From Bradyrhizobium nanningense (lineage in GTDB: Bacteria; Pseudomonadota; Alphaproteobacteria; Rhizobiales; Xanthobacteraceae), in NCBI RefSeq assembly GCF_004114535.1, contig NZ_LBJC01000028.1, positions 62,001 through 126,000 on the forward strand: a stretch of DNA of 64,000 nt, given 5' to 3'. Positions 34,524 to 45,232 of this stretch are shown here, in pieces (position 1 is the first letter of the stretch; every line of letters begins with the position of its first letter). The translations under genes and the position numbers were made by a program. The notes under the pieces were generated by a model. That model worked only from the letters and a program-made list of their open reading frames with translations, was not told the origin of the DNA and ran no database searches.

Positions 34524-34916
34524 ATGATGAAAAAGGTACTGGTTTCGGTCGTTGAAGATGATCCGTTCTTTCGTGAGTCCATGTACAGACTCATGAGATC
34601 GCTGGGCTATACGGTCGACGTTTTCTCTTGTGCGGCCGATCTTCTCGGCTCGCCGCGGCTTGCCGAAACGGCATGCCTAATCGCTGACATTCATATGCCT
34701 GGCATGACCGGGCTCGAACTCTACCGGCGCCTTATCGATACCGGCAACGCCATACCGACAATCCTGGTGACGGCGTTTCCCAATGATGCTGACCGGGCTC
34801 GAGCACTGAACGATGGGGTCTTGTGTTACCTGCGTAAGCCGGTGGACGAGGACCAACTCACACGATGTGTTTCCGCGGCTCTCATTTCCGATGGCTCGCC
34901 TGAAGAGGAATCGTGA
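34524..34916 (+). CDS. Single-domain response regulator (FixJ-type receiver)
   Basis: This is a 130-residue receiver: VVEDD, phospho-acceptor Asp55 in LIADIHMPG, Thr in LVTAFP and Lys in LRKPVDE. There is no output domain. It is read towards the giant kinase and overlaps its 3' end by 35 bases (convergent genes). A receiver without output next to a histidine kinase may act as a phosphate sink or relay. Starts at 34482, 34515 and 34524 are all in frame; I chose the last because the domain begins there. Confidence 0.88.
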   Translation: MMKKVLVSVVEDDPFFRESMYRLMRSLGYTVDVFSCAADLLGSPRLAETACLIADIHMPGMTGLELYRRLIDTGNAIPTILVTAFPNDADRARALNDGVLCYLRKPVDEDQLTRCVSAALISDGSPEEES

Positions 34917-37900
34917 GCTCGCGCGGGGCGGCGTCGGGCAGCGTGAATTGAAATACAGCGCCGCGAGGTTCGTTCGCTCCCGCCCATAGTCGCCCCCCGT
35001 GAGCATGGATGATAGAGCGGCAAATTGACAACCCCATCCCCGTTCCACCGGACTTTGTGGTGTAGAAGGCGTCGAAGATGCGATCTAGATACGCCGGGTC
35101 AATGCCCGGGCCGGAATCGCGCACGGAAACAAGGGCTCCCGCATGGTCCTGCTCGGTGCTAATCAACAGCTCTCTTGCCTGCTCATCAACTGAGTTCATC
35201 GCTTCAGCCGCGTTTAAAATAAGATTCAGCAAGACTTGTTGCAGTTGAATGCGATCCCCCAGAACCGGTAGCCCACCCTCCGCAAGCCGCGTCTGGACTG
35301 AAACACGATTTTGGAGGATTACGCTTCGCGCCAATACGATCACCTCATCGATTGCTACATTAAGATCGAAACGTTGCTTTGGCGGCGGCACTTTCTTGAT
35401 TTGCTCTCGTATGCGATCGATGATTTCCCCGACTCGATCTGCATCCCCGACGACACAGGAGAGCGCCTCCCCGACCTCGCCGAGGTCCGGCGGCCGCATT
35501 CTCAGAAAATTCTGCGCCGCTCGCGCGTTGTTGCGCGCACTTGCAATCGGTTGTGCAATCTCATGAGAAAGCGAGGCTGCTAATTCTCCCATCATGCTGA
35601 CTCGATTCATGTGTGCAAACTCCGATTGCATCTGCTGCAACCGCGTCAAGGCCTGTGTGCGATCTTCGGTATCAGTCAGCAGTGAATACCAGCGAACAAT
35701 GCGGTCGGACGCGTCTCGAACCGGAATGCCTCGGATCTCAAACCAGCGAAATTCGCCGTCGAAGCGCCTCACGCGTGCTTCGGCTTCATAGGGAATGCCG
35801 GCGGAGATCGATTTTGTGAAAACTTCAGCGAGATGGGGAAGGTCATCAGGATGTATCGTTCCGTTGGTGTCCCAGCTCCTCAACTCCTCCAGTGACTGGC
35901 CACAATACTCAAAAATTTGACGATTTACGGCTTCGAGTTCACCATTCGGAGCTAAGATCGCAACGAGGCCCGGTATTCCGTCTATCGTCGAGCGCAAACT
36001 TTGCTCGCTCTCCCGTAAGGCTTGTTCGGCAAGCTTGCGTTGCGTCACGTCGACGGTCGAGGTCATAACCTCCAACAGCGCGCCCTCCGAAGAAAACAGG
36101 TGATGGCTAGTTCCTTCAAGGAATCTGACGGTGCCGTCAGGAAGTAAGATTCTGAATTCGGTTGTGAAATCCGTTTTCAGGCGTACTGCTTCTTGAACTG
36201 TTTCGCTCACTCGGTCTCGATCATCTGGGTGGATACGTCCCCACATGTCCGCACGGCTTGGGAGACCCTGCAGCGGATCGAACCCCCAGATTCTGTAGCT
36301 TTCGTCGGACCAATAGATGTAGAGCTTCGTTGTCGCATCATAGACCCAATTTCCGCTACGGCTTAACCTCTGTGCCTGGCTTAGCCAGGCTTCGCTACGG
36401 CGCAGTCGATCCTCGGCTCGCCTGCGCTCGGTCAGATCGAGGACGAACGCAAGACGATCGCCTCCTTCCTCGAACAGCGCGGCGCCCATAAGCACTGGAA
36501 CGCGGCTGCGGTCCTTCCGAAAGAACTCCTTCTCAAAGGGCTGAACGATGCCAGTTGTATTTAGTGCAGCCTGGGTGATTGCATCGCGCTCGCGCCATTC
36601 GGGCGGGGACAGCTCGGTCCAGCGAACGCGGCCAGAAACCAAGTCTTCACGGGCATATCCTACGAGACGTAAGAACTCGTCGTTGGCTTCAAGAATCCGA
36701 CCTTGGCGGTCAGCGATGAAGATTCCGATGATGTTGGCGTCGACCAAACGCCGAATCCTCCCTTCCCGATCGGCGAGCGCGTCATAAAGCCGCGCATTTT
36801 CAAGCGATATCGCTGCCTGCGACGCAAGCACCTTCAATAGAGCGACGCGATCTGGCGTAAAGACTCTAGGTGTCAGATTGTTCTCCAAGTAGAGAATTCC
36901 CGTAATTCTTCCCTGGTTGACTAGCGGCAAACAGAGGACAGAACGGAGGTAACGCTCAACGATATAGGGATCGTCATAAAATGGATTGTGAGATAACGCA
37001 TCGTCGAGAATAACGCTTTCCCGCGTGCGCATGACATAGTGGAGCACCGACTCCGGCAGCATCGTCCCGACTACGTCATCGTCGCGCAGATGCACGGTCA
37101 CCAAATCGCCTTTGGTCGTGGCTTCGGCGGCGATCCGCTGCTCTGCCCCGTGCGATAGGATCAAAAAGCCTCGTTCGGCACCGGCCTGTTCAAGCGCCGT
37201 GCGCATAAGCATTTCGAGCAGGTTCTCCAGCACGATCTCGCCCGATATCGCCTGCGACACCTTGATCACCGTCGCGAGATCGAGTTGCTCGACAGACGTT
37301 GCGATTGTGGTTGTCGAAGCTACTGCAGGCTCTTCCATTCTGAGACGCGGATGCGTCGCATCGAGTTGACGCACCTTGCCGTCAGCGCCCCAGCGCAGGT
37401 AGCAGTCGCGGGCGTTTTGCAGGTAAACACGAGCAATCTCCTCGAAGTCACATGCCTCATAGAAGTGCGCGGCGAGCTCGTAGGCGATCGCCTCGTTTTG
37501 GACGAAGCCATTGGCGCGGGCCGACCGGATGGCCCGTTCATAAAGTTCCATGGCCTCGACCATGCGGCTCTCGATCCTAGCGATCTCAGCTCCGACAAGC
37601 GCGGCACGGTCATCAAAATTCTCCGGGCTGTGCTCGGCCCACGCTTTGAGCTGCCTGTGATGTGCATGAAGCATTGCAAGATGCTGCGATCGCTCATCTG
37701 AGAGAGACGATTTGCAGCACGCTGCTCGTACAAGCGCGGCAAAGAAGTCGTATTCAGCAGCTTCGAAATAGAGACGGAATGACGGTGATTCTGACAGAAG
37801 TTGGCGGGCGTTTATTTCGGCCTCAACGGCGGATGGATAGTCGCCAGCGTAGCAACGCGCTTGCAACTTGCGGACCCAATACAAACACGCAGCAAACGCC

Positions 37901-40900
37901 AGCCGCGAGTCTTGATGCAAATGTTGCTCAAAGCGGGTTTCATCAAACTCGCCGTCGTTGAAGGAACCGAGTGTCGACGTGAGACCTCGAAGTGTCCGAA
38001 TCAGGGCCAGTTGTCCACCGACAATATCGAAGATGAGGCCAAATCTCGCTTTGCGCGCGAATTCGAAAGCGCGCTCGGCCTCGCTCTGCGTTTCTGCGAG
38101 TGGTGTACCGCTGGCGAGAAGATTCGTCACCAGCGTGCGGAGCGCAAAACCCATGTAAACGAGATCACCGGTTTCTCGCGCCGTATCGAAAGCGCGGCGC
38201 AGCAGTGCATGGCTTGTGGAAAGGGGCTCAATCCAAGAATTCGCTATTGCAAAACCAAGATAGACCCGAGGCTTGAAACGAAAGAGTTTACGCTGCTCCA
38301 TAACGTCGAGCCCAACTTTGGCGAAGCGGTACCCTGAGCGGTAATCGCCGAAGCGACAGCCAAAGGCCAAGTTAGAGTAGACGTAAGCGAAACAAGACCC
38401 GTCAGTGTAACCGTGCTCTAAACTGAGATTGATGATTCGACCGAGGACAAGACAACCGAGACTGGTGTCGCTAAATAAAGCCGGCGAAGCAAGGGTGGAA
38501 AGCACGTCAATGGTAACAGCCCAAGCAGTATCCCTCATCGGTGGTAGAGCAACCAACTGTTCGATTGAGCGATCACCGATTTGCTGCCAAATCCGATTGT
38601 ACTCTTGGGCTAGTTCGTCGTTCGTTGGGTGCGGCGACCATTTGATGCCGACATGGGCAAGGAATTCTAGACCAACGTCGACCGCGGCATCGAGTCGATC
38701 CAAGATGGTGTAGAGCGCCAACCGCTGGCGTACGACCGCTGCGCTATCGATTAGGCTTACTGCTCGGCTCGCCAGGACTGAGAGTCGGTCCTCTGCTGCG
38801 GCGAATTCCGCGGTCTGGTACTCACATTCGGCGCGGTGAAGCTCGAGATCGAAAAGAAGTCGATACTGCGCACCCCAATCATCGTCCCGGAGCAAGTCAC
38901 AACCCGTCGCGAGGTACGTCAATGCGGATGAATAAGCTGCCGCGTCCTTAGCGCGCCTACCCGCAATGAGATTGAGTTCGGCGACCCGTTCTCGCTCGTC
39001 CGGCGAGTCGATGAGTGAGGCGCCACGGTTGAGCTGGTTGACGATATCGAAGATCGCATCTTCTTGACGCTCTATTGGTGCCCGCGCAGCGAGGAGCCTT
39101 CCGATCCGGAGATGGGCCGCCGGACGCGAGGCTTGCGGTATTAGCGAGTAAGCGGCTTCCTGCACCCGGTCGTGGATGAACCGGTAGGAATTGCCTTGGC
39201 GTTCAACCAATTCCTGACGGACCGCATCCGAGAGAGCCAGGTCGACCTCGTCTTGCGGATCCCCCAGGATAAATGACAAGGTCGTTGTATCAGTGACGCT
39301 GCCGAGACAAGCTAGTTCTCGCAGCGCAGATTGCGTCTTGTCCGGCAGTCGAACCAGCTTGGGGACCATGAGGTCCACCACGTTGTCCGTGTACCCATTT
39401 GCTTGAATGCGCTTCGGATCCCAGGACCACCACGTCGCGTTCGGATCAAAGGTGAGGAGGCCCTCCTCGGCCAGCGTGTACAGAAACTGAATAACGAAGA
39501 ATGGGTTGCCGGCAGTCTTTTCGTGAACTATCTGCGCAAGCGACGTTGCGTGTGCTGGCGCGCAGTGAAGGGCATCGCTTATTAACTCTCGGACGTGCTC
39601 ACAGGCAAGCGGCGCAAGCTGGATCTCTTGTACGCGGACCTGGGTCCGGTCAATCGCTTCGAGCCTGCGCATCAGCGGATGATCCGCATCGACCTCATTG
39701 TTGCGGTAGGCGCCGATCACCATCAGATGCTGAAGCTCCGACCGGGTCAGAAGATCCTCCAAAAGGTCGAGCGTCGCCGCGTCCAGCCATTGCAGATCAT
39801 CGAGAAAAAGCACCAGCGGATGCTGCGCTCGAGCGAAGACGCCAAGGAAACGTTGAAACACTAGCTGAAATCGCGCTTGCGCCTGCTGCGGCGGAAGCTC
39901 AGGGACCGGCGGCTGGTCGCCAACGATAAGCTTCAGCTCGGGAACAAGGTCGATGATGAGCTTTCCGTTCTGACCAAGTGCGTCGCGAAAGGCCTCGCTC
40001 CAGCAATTTAACTCGGCGTCGCTCTTCGCTAGAAGTGGTCGGATCAGAGACTGGAAAGCCTGCACCAAGGTCGAATACGGGATGTCACGCTTGTATTGGT
40101 CGAACTTGCCGGACGAAAACAGGCCACGTGGTGGCACGAGCACCTTATGCAGTTCGTTTACTACCGAAGATTTGCCAATGCCCGAATAGCCGGAAACCAG
40201 CACCAACTCCGGCGTGCCACTCTTGATGACTCGCTCGAACGCGGCGAGCAACATACCGATCTCGTGCTCTCTCCCATACAACTTCTCGGGGATAAGAATC
40301 CTGCTCGGAATATCGTATTCTCCAAGGGAAATTGGTTTGACTTCGTGCAGGGTCTCCCAGTCCGCGAGGCAGCGCCGGAGATCTTGTTCCAAGCCGGCTG
40401 CTGTCTGGTAGCGGTCCTCCGCCCCCTTTGCGAGCAGCCTCATAACGATTGCCGAGATCACCTGAGGTACGCACGGCACGCGGTCAGTTGGAGAGGCTGG
40501 TTGTCGAGCAACGTGGCAATGGATCCATTCCATAGGATCCGCGGCGCTAAAAGGCTGGATTCCCGTCAACATTTCGTAGAGCGTGACGCCGAGCGCATAG
40601 AGATCGCTGCGGGCATCGATCGAGCGGTTCATCCGCCCGGTTTGTTCGGGTGCCATGTAAGCAAGCGTACCGGCGATGGTCTCGGGCGGCGCGGGCGTCT
40701 GTCGCTCGCGGGGCAGGCGTGATGCGATGCCGAACCCGGTGAGCCGCACGTGGCCATCTGCGCAGTCCACCACAATGTTGGCTGGCTTGATGTCTTTGTG
40801 GATGAGCCCGCGCTGATGAAGCTTGCCAAGAGCCGAGGTAACAGCGATAGCCAGACGCAAGAAACGTCCTACCTCCATGGGCTCACCCAGGAAACGGTTG

Positions 40901-41196
40901 AGCGGTTCGCCGCCTGGATCATCGAGCACCAGCACGGTCCGACCGGCGTCGCGCATGAGGGCCAGCGGCCGCGCTGCCCAGGTCCTGTCGAGCATATCTT
41001 TCAGCTCGTATTCGTGCTCGAGGCGATCGAGACTTGAGCGAGACGGGTGGTCGGCGGCAGGGGCTACAAGCAGCACGGAGAGGTGCTTGCCACTATCGTC
41101 CAATCGCCGGCCACGGCGGAACACGAGCTCGCCGTCCTCCCACAACACCTGAGAGCTACTGTCCGAGTACGCGACATTCGGCGACTGCTGCACCAC
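34882..41196 (-). CDS. Giant Ser/Thr kinase - AAA ATPase - GAF - PAS - histidine kinase
   Basis: This 2104-residue multi-domain sensor belongs to the trifunctional Ser/Thr kinase/ATP-binding/histidine kinase family. Order: a eukaryotic-type kinase domain (about 25-285) with HKDIKPAN (Asp135), but GFG where DFG is expected (154-156), and MAPEQTGRM; an AAA-type ATPase with Walker A GYSGIGKS (336-343) and FLDDLQWLD; a long TPR-like helical region to about 1290; a GAF domain; three PAS regions (about 1500-1870); a HisKA box SHEIAQP with His1878; and an HATPase with NLILNAAEAM, DSGPGID and GTGMGL. No membrane segments are seen, so it is cytoplasmic. The DFG change suggests a weakened or pseudo-kinase. 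The stimulus is unknown. Confidence 0.93.
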   Translation of the reverse strand: MVQQSPNVAYSDSSSQVLWEDGELVFRRGRRLDDSGKHLSVLLVAPAADHPSRSSLDRLEHEYELKDMLDRTWAARPLALMRDAGRTVLVLDDPGGEPLNRFLGEPMEVGRFLRLAIAVTSALGKLHQRGLIHKDIKPANIVVDCADGHVRLTGFGIASRLPRERQTPAPPETIAGTLAYMAPEQTGRMNRSIDARSDLYALGVTLYEMLTGIQPFSAADPMEWIHCHVARQPASPTDRVPCVPQVISAIVMRLLAKGAEDRYQTAAGLEQDLRRCLADWETLHEVKPISLGEYDIPSRILIPEKLYGREHEIGMLLAAFERVIKSGTPELVLVSGYSGIGKSSVVNELHKVLVPPRGLFSSGKFDQYKRDIPYSTLVQAFQSLIRPLLAKSDAELNCWSEAFRDALGQNGKLIIDLVPELKLIVGDQPPVPELPPQQAQARFQLVFQRFLGVFARAQHPLVLFLDDLQWLDAATLDLLEDLLTRSELQHLMVIGAYRNNEVDADHPLMRRLEAIDRTQVRVQEIQLAPLACEHVRELISDALHCAPAHATSLAQIVHEKTAGNPFFVIQFLYTLAEEGLLTFDPNATWWSWDPKRIQANGYTDNVVDLMVPKLVRLPDKTQSALRELACLGSVTDTTTLSFILGDPQDEVDLALSDAVRQELVERQGNSYRFIHDRVQEAAYSLIPQASRPAAHLRIGRLLAARAPIERQEDAIFDIVNQLNRGASLIDSPDERERVAELNLIAGRRAKDAAAYSSALTYLATGCDLLRDDDWGAQYRLLFDLELHRAECEYQTAEFAAAEDRLSVLASRAVSLIDSAAVVRQRLALYTILDRLDAAVDVGLEFLAHVGIKWSPHPTNDELAQEYNRIWQQIGDRSIEQLVALPPMRDTAWAVTIDVLSTLASPALFSDTSLGCLVLGRIINLSLEHGYTDGSCFAYVYSNLAFGCRFGDYRSGYRFAKVGLDVMEQRKLFRFKPRVYLGFAIANSWIEPLSTSHALLRRAFDTARETGDLVYMGFALRTLVTNLLASGTPLAETQSEAERAFEFARKARFGLIFDIVGGQLALIRTLRGLTSTLGSFNDGEFDETRFEQHLHQDSRLAFAACLYWVRKLQARCYAGDYPSAVEAEINARQLLSESPSFRLYFEAAEYDFFAALVRAACCKSSLSDERSQHLAMLHAHHRQLKAWAEHSPENFDDRAALVGAEIARIESRMVEAMELYERAIRSARANGFVQNEAIAYELAAHFYEACDFEEIARVYLQNARDCYLRWGADGKVRQLDATHPRLRMEEPAVASTTTIATSVEQLDLATVIKVSQAISGEIVLENLLEMLMRTALEQAGAERGFLILSHGAEQRIAAEATTKGDLVTVHLRDDDVVGTMLPESVLHYVMRTRESVILDDALSHNPFYDDPYIVERYLRSVLCLPLVNQGRITGILYLENNLTPRVFTPDRVALLKVLASQAAISLENARLYDALADREGRIRRLVDANIIGIFIADRQGRILEANDEFLRLVGYAREDLVSGRVRWTELSPPEWRERDAITQAALNTTGIVQPFEKEFFRKDRSRVPVLMGAALFEEGGDRLAFVLDLTERRRAEDRLRRSEAWLSQAQRLSRSGNWVYDATTKLYIYWSDESYRIWGFDPLQGLPSRADMWGRIHPDDRDRVSETVQEAVRLKTDFTTEFRILLPDGTVRFLEGTSHHLFSSEGALLEVMTSTVDVTQRKLAEQALRESEQSLRSTIDGIPGLVAILAPNGELEAVNRQIFEYCGQSLEELRSWDTNGTIHPDDLPHLAEVFTKSISAGIPYEAEARVRRFDGEFRWFEIRGIPVRDASDRIVRWYSLLTDTEDRTQALTRLQQMQSEFAHMNRVSMMGELAASLSHEIAQPIASARNNARAAQNFLRMRPPDLGEVGEALSCVVGDADRVGEIIDRIREQIKKVPPPKQRFDLNVAIDEVIVLARSVILQNRVSVQTRLAEGGLPVLGDRIQLQQVLLNLILNAAEAMNSVDEQARELLISTEQDHAGALVSVRDSGPGIDPAYLDRIFDAFYTTKSGGTGMGLSICRSIIHAHGGRLWAGANEPRGAVFQFTLPDAAPRELTIPLQASHRK

Positions 41197-41643
41197 CTGT
41201 CAGGCTCCGGGCTAGCTTCGGCTTGAGGTCGGCTGATCAAACCCTTCGTTCTCCACACGCGTGGCCGTGCCCAACCTGACGAAATCGTACCCCATCGCCC
41301 GAGTAATGCCAGTCATCCCATGGTCTTACCGGTGTGGTGGACGTGGATCCTCTTCCTCTTAGCCCCAATTTGCAGCAATTTGCCCCGCTTTACTCGCTAC
41401 GGCGGGCCAATAAGCTCCATACCCGCGGGTACCAAAGGAACTCCGAGCGCAACGGCGACGCAGAAGGGAAGATCATGACGGAACTGGAATTAAGCAAGCC
41501 GATCCTTTTCGCTTCCGCGAAGCACAACGATTCAGTCGCCGCCGTCCGCGCTTTGGCGGTGGTCGCCGCCACGCTTGATTCGATTCTGTCGGCGATAGCG
41601 CTGTCCCCCGCTTCCGTATAGCCCGCTCAGAGCGCGCCGAGCA
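41197..41643. other. Divergent spacer between giant kinase and LysR gene
   Basis: This holds a 48-codon plus-strand frame from 41475 (MTELELSKPILFASAKHNDS start) with only a weak site; it could be a small peptide or a fragment. No known motif. Confidence 0.35.
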
Positions 41644-42588
41644 ATGAACGACCGACTCTCAACACTTAGACTGTTCGTCCGCGCCGCGCGAGTCGGGAAC
41701 TTCTCCAGTGCTGGCCGCGAGCTCGGCCTGTCGCAGCCGTCTGCATCCCGGCTGATCGCCGGGCTCGAGGAGGATGTGGGAGCCACGCTGTTCAGCCGCA
41801 CCACGCGCGCGGTGACGCTGACCCACGCCGGCGCGATGTACCTGATGCGCGTCGAGGCAATCCTGGCCGCGCTCGATGAGGCCGACCACGAGGCGCGCGG
41901 AACGGGGGAGTTGCGCGGCTCGCTCCGCGTAGGCACATCGTCAAGTTTCGTGCTCAGGGAAATCATCCCGCGACTTCCCGCGTTTTTGAAGGAGCACGCG
42001 ACGCTGAAGATCGAACTCGTTTCTAATGATCGCCACCAAGACCTGGTGACAGAGGGCATTGACGTGGCGTTCCGGTTCGGCCCCCTGCCAGACTCAAGCG
42101 CGATGGCGCGCAAAATCATCCAGCTGCCGAGGATACTTATCGCCTCCCCAACCTATCTACAGGAGCGCGGCATGCCCACAACGCCGTCGGACCTCGCGCA
42201 CCATTCGGTCATCATCGGCCCGGCGCACCCCTCGCCGACCTTTTCCTTCCGCAAAGACGGCCGCCTTATCTCCGTGCGCGTTGACAGCCAGCTCACTATC
42301 ACGATCAACGAAGGAGCCACGGCAAGCGCCGTCGCCGGGCTCGGCATTGCTGCGTCGAGCGAAAATAGCGCGCGGGCAGAACTCCGGGCCGGGAAGCTCG
42401 TGCGGGTGCTCCCTGACTGGGATTTTGGCTCGATGGAAGTGAATGCTCTCTTCGCCAGCGGAAAGACGATAAAGCCAGCCGCGCGAGCATTTGCGGACTT
42501 CCTACTCAAGGAGCTCCGCCCACCTCGCCGCGAACAAGCCCGCTTCTCGGGGCCTCCAGAAAGCGTGTCCGTGCGTCCGAACCAATAG
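41644..42588 (+). CDS. LysR family transcriptional regulator
   Basis: This 314-residue protein has an N-terminal winged HTH (LRLFVRAARVGNFSSAGRELGLSQPSASRLIAGLEEDVG) and a periplasmic-binding-like effector domain (GSLRVGTSSSFVLREIIPRL, TEGIDVAFRFGPLPDSS). It belongs to the large CrgA/PecT-like subfamily. No clear divergent target gene is adjacent. The ligand is unknown. Confidence 0.9.
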   Translation: MNDRLSTLRLFVRAARVGNFSSAGRELGLSQPSASRLIAGLEEDVGATLFSRTTRAVTLTHAGAMYLMRVEAILAALDEADHEARGTGELRGSLRVGTSSSFVLREIIPRLPAFLKEHATLKIELVSNDRHQDLVTEGIDVAFRFGPLPDSSAMARKIIQLPRILIASPTYLQERGMPTTPSDLAHHSVIIGPAHPSPTFSFRKDGRLISVRVDSQLTITINEGATASAVAGLGIAASSENSARAELRAGKLVRVLPDWDFGSMEVNALFASGKTIKPAARAFADFLLKELRPPRREQARFSGPPESVSVRPNQ

Positions 42589-42711
42589 ACGTTGCCGTTC
42601 CAACGCGTGCATGCAGGTGGGATCCATACCCCATGATCACGGGACCGCGCGTCAGTTGTCGAGTGCACCGCTCGTCAGTATTGACAGAAGCAACTTCACG
42701 GAGAACAACCC

Positions 42712-43647
42712 ATGGAGCTTTATCAAGTTCGCTACTTCCTCGCCGTCGCATCCACACTGAACTTCACCCGCGCAGCCGAGCAATGTAACGTCACCCAGCC
42801 CGCCTTGACCAAGGGGGTACAGAAGCTCGAGCAGGAGCTTGGTGGCCAGTTGATTTTCCGCGAGCGCCAGCTGACTCAGCTTACCGACCTTGGGAAGGAA
42901 GTCCTTCCGATGCTGGAGCGCACATTGGCCTCGGCAGAGACGGCGCGTCGCAGAGCGAAGGAGTTCCAACGCAGGGAAGTCGCACCACTGAAGATCGGCC
43001 TCGCCCCCTCTATCTCGGCGTCGCTCATCCTCGATCTGATCTCGGAGATCGCAAAGTTTGTCGCTGGACTTCACGTCGAGCTGCGCGAGGACACAGCGGA
43101 GAAGCTCATCGACCTCTTGCTTGAGGGGGAGATCAACGCGGCAATAACCGGCGACGTGCAGGACTTGCCCGCCCGCATCGACGACTGGTTGCTGTTCGAG
43201 GAGCGCTATGTCGCGATTCTCGCGCCGACACACCGGCTCGCAAACCGCCCCTCGATCGGCATCGACGACCTCCGCAATACGGTCTTGCTGGAACGGACTG
43301 GATGCGACGTCGCACCGAAGATCCAGCGGTCTTATTTCCCCGACGAACCGCTCCGCCTGGGCCACTGTAGCGGTCACGAGTTGCACCTGCAGCAGATGGC
43401 CGCGGCTGGCTTCGGCGTGATGCTCGCTCCCGAGCACATGCCGCGCCTTCCGACGCTCAAGACCATTCCGCTCGAAGGCGACCCGGTTTCACGGGAGGTG
43501 CGGCTGCTGGCTGTGCAGGGGCGCCGCTACTCGCCGGCGCTGGATGCTTTCGTCAAAGTCGCGCGGCTTCGCGACTGGTCGGTCGAAGTCCCCAGCCGGG
43601 ACATGCCGCACCCAATGCTCCAGCAGATGACGACCGCGCCCGCATGA
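42712..43647 (+). CDS. LysR family transcriptional regulator (OxyR/CysB-like group)
   Basis: This 311-residue protein has the HTH YFLAVASTLNFTRAAEQCNV and TQPALTKGVQKLEQELGGQLI, and an effector domain with LKIGLAPSISASLILDL. The two cysteines at LERTGCDVAPK and GHCSGHELH occupy the region where OxyR carries its redox cysteines, although the exact spacing differs from OxyR. It lies 123 bases after the other LysR gene on the same strand. Confidence 0.88.
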   Translation: MELYQVRYFLAVASTLNFTRAAEQCNVTQPALTKGVQKLEQELGGQLIFRERQLTQLTDLGKEVLPMLERTLASAETARRRAKEFQRREVAPLKIGLAPSISASLILDLISEIAKFVAGLHVELREDTAEKLIDLLLEGEINAAITGDVQDLPARIDDWLLFEERYVAILAPTHRLANRPSIGIDDLRNTVLLERTGCDVAPKIQRSYFPDEPLRLGHCSGHELHLQQMAAAGFGVMLAPEHMPRLPTLKTIPLEGDPVSREVRLLAVQGRRYSPALDAFVKVARLRDWSVEVPSRDMPHPMLQQMTTAPA

Positions 43648-44227
43648 TCACGACACGTAAGCCAACCGCTTCCAGTTGATCGGATCCCCGACCCGGAATC
43701 CCACAGATGGCAAACCAGACCGATAAGATATCCGCCCGGATTCGTACCGAGTCTTTGATGACGTTCAGCGCTCTGGACTGGGAGACATACAGCCATTGGG
43801 CTGTCTGCGTGACAAAAGCGTGGCATCGCACTCGTTGAAGGTCGCGGCTATCGCTCCAGAACTCCTTCCGCCTGACGCCGAGACCATGTTCACTCCCTCG
43901 AGCAGCTGCGCCGCCACGGCCCCCTCGTCCTGAGTATGTTGAGAGGCAGCAGGTCTCCTCTGCACCGCTGAGCTGTGTGCCCTCCAAGTCGGCGCGCCGC
44001 TCACAGTTGCGACAACCGAGATGAGGACTTCCCGCGGCAGAAAGGCGGTATGCAGATCGCGCCACAAAACCACAATTCGCCGCCGTTCGTCCAGCTCAAC
44101 AATCCCACATCGACTGAGGGGAAATGCGCCCTGTTGAGAACGTCGACGGTGCACCGATTCGGTCGCGTCCAGCGCACTCACGCGGTCGCGCGTGGCGGCG
44201 CCTACGCTCGCGCGGATCGAACGCTTC
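43648..44227. other. Spacer with a possible decayed gene
   Basis: A minus-strand frame holds ELDERRRIVVLWRDLH; a similar stretch (LDERRRFV) occurs just upstream of the truncated egtD at about 46200. Otherwise nothing recognisable. Confidence 0.3.
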
Positions 44228-45232
44228 TCACGCGGCGTCAGATTGCACGACGGCATGTTCGACCCGGGCCGCGCTCGAGAACGGGGCGCGCTGAGCCTTG
44301 GAGCGGTATTCTGACGGGTCGCTGCCATAGTATCTGCGGAAAGCGCGCGTAAAGCTGCTCCGGCTTTGATAGCCAACATTTAGAGCAACCTGGTCGATCG
44401 ACAGCGCGTTGGCTGCGAGCAGGTCAGCAGCGTGTCGCATCCTAACACGACGCAGCAGTGACATGGGCGACTCTCCGAAGGCGATGGAGAACCGCGCCAT
44501 GAAGGCCGAGCGGCTGAGACCGACAGCGTGCGACAGACTCTGAATGGTGTGCGGAAAGGACGGACGCGAGACCATCTCGGCGAAAGCACGTGCGATCGGC
44601 GGGTCGCTCAACATCGAGAAGCGCTCCACCCACGCTTTCGTCGAGACCAAGCAACGCCGAAGCAGCGCGAGCAACACGAGCTTCAGTAGCGCCGCCGAAA
44701 TGGGCCCTCCACCGACGTCCTGGGCGGCAAGCTCAGCCGTTGCATAGGCCATCACCCGGTCGAGCTGGTCGTGCACGTCGAACGTCTCGACAATTGGCGT
44801 TGTAATGGATGCGAACAAGTCCAGTGCTGGCCCATAATTGGCTCGGAAAGTACCGCACACAAGCACCAGTGTCGGCTCGCCATCACCGACGGCGTGCCGG
44901 TGCGACGAGCCGGGCGCGAAGGCGCCTTCGGTGCTCTTGTCGACGTTCCGTGGGGGGGTCGGGCGCTCCGTCGCGAGGAGTGTCATTGCTCGCCCGGGCG
45001 GGACGATCACCAAAGTGTGCGGCATCAGGCGTATGGGCGTTTCGTCCTCCAGGAGGATGAACCCGGCGCCTCGAAGGCAGTAGTGGATGGTAGAGACCTC
45101 CGCGCGGGCAACCGCCAGGTGAGCACCCGCCACAAGCGCGCACTCAGACAGCCTGACGAAGGCGATGTCCAACGTAGTCATCAATTTATCGAGGTCTTGT
45201 CGCGATATACGCCAAAACGGCTCACCTGCCAC
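44228..45232 (-). CDS. AraC family transcriptional regulator (cupin type)
   Basis: This 334-residue protein has an N-terminal AraC-ligand (cupin) domain with IHYCLRGAGFILLEDETPI and VIVPPGRAM, and a C-terminal double HTH with LSHAVGLSRSAFMARFSIAF, GESPMSLLRRVRM and VALNVGYQSRSSFTRAFRRYYG followed by the usual PSEYR. The start is a GTG; an ATG at 45181 is an alternative. The target is unknown. Confidence 0.9.
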   Translation of the reverse strand: MAGEPFWRISRQDLDKLMTTLDIAFVRLSECALVAGAHLAVARAEVSTIHYCLRGAGFILLEDETPIRLMPHTLVIVPPGRAMTLLATERPTPPRNVDKSTEGAFAPGSSHRHAVGDGEPTLVLVCGTFRANYGPALDLFASITTPIVETFDVHDQLDRVMAYATAELAAQDVGGGPISAALLKLVLLALLRRCLVSTKAWVERFSMLSDPPIARAFAEMVSRPSFPHTIQSLSHAVGLSRSAFMARFSIAFGESPMSLLRRVRMRHAADLLAANALSIDQVALNVGYQSRSSFTRAFRRYYGSDPSEYRSKAQRAPFSSAARVEHAVVQSDAA

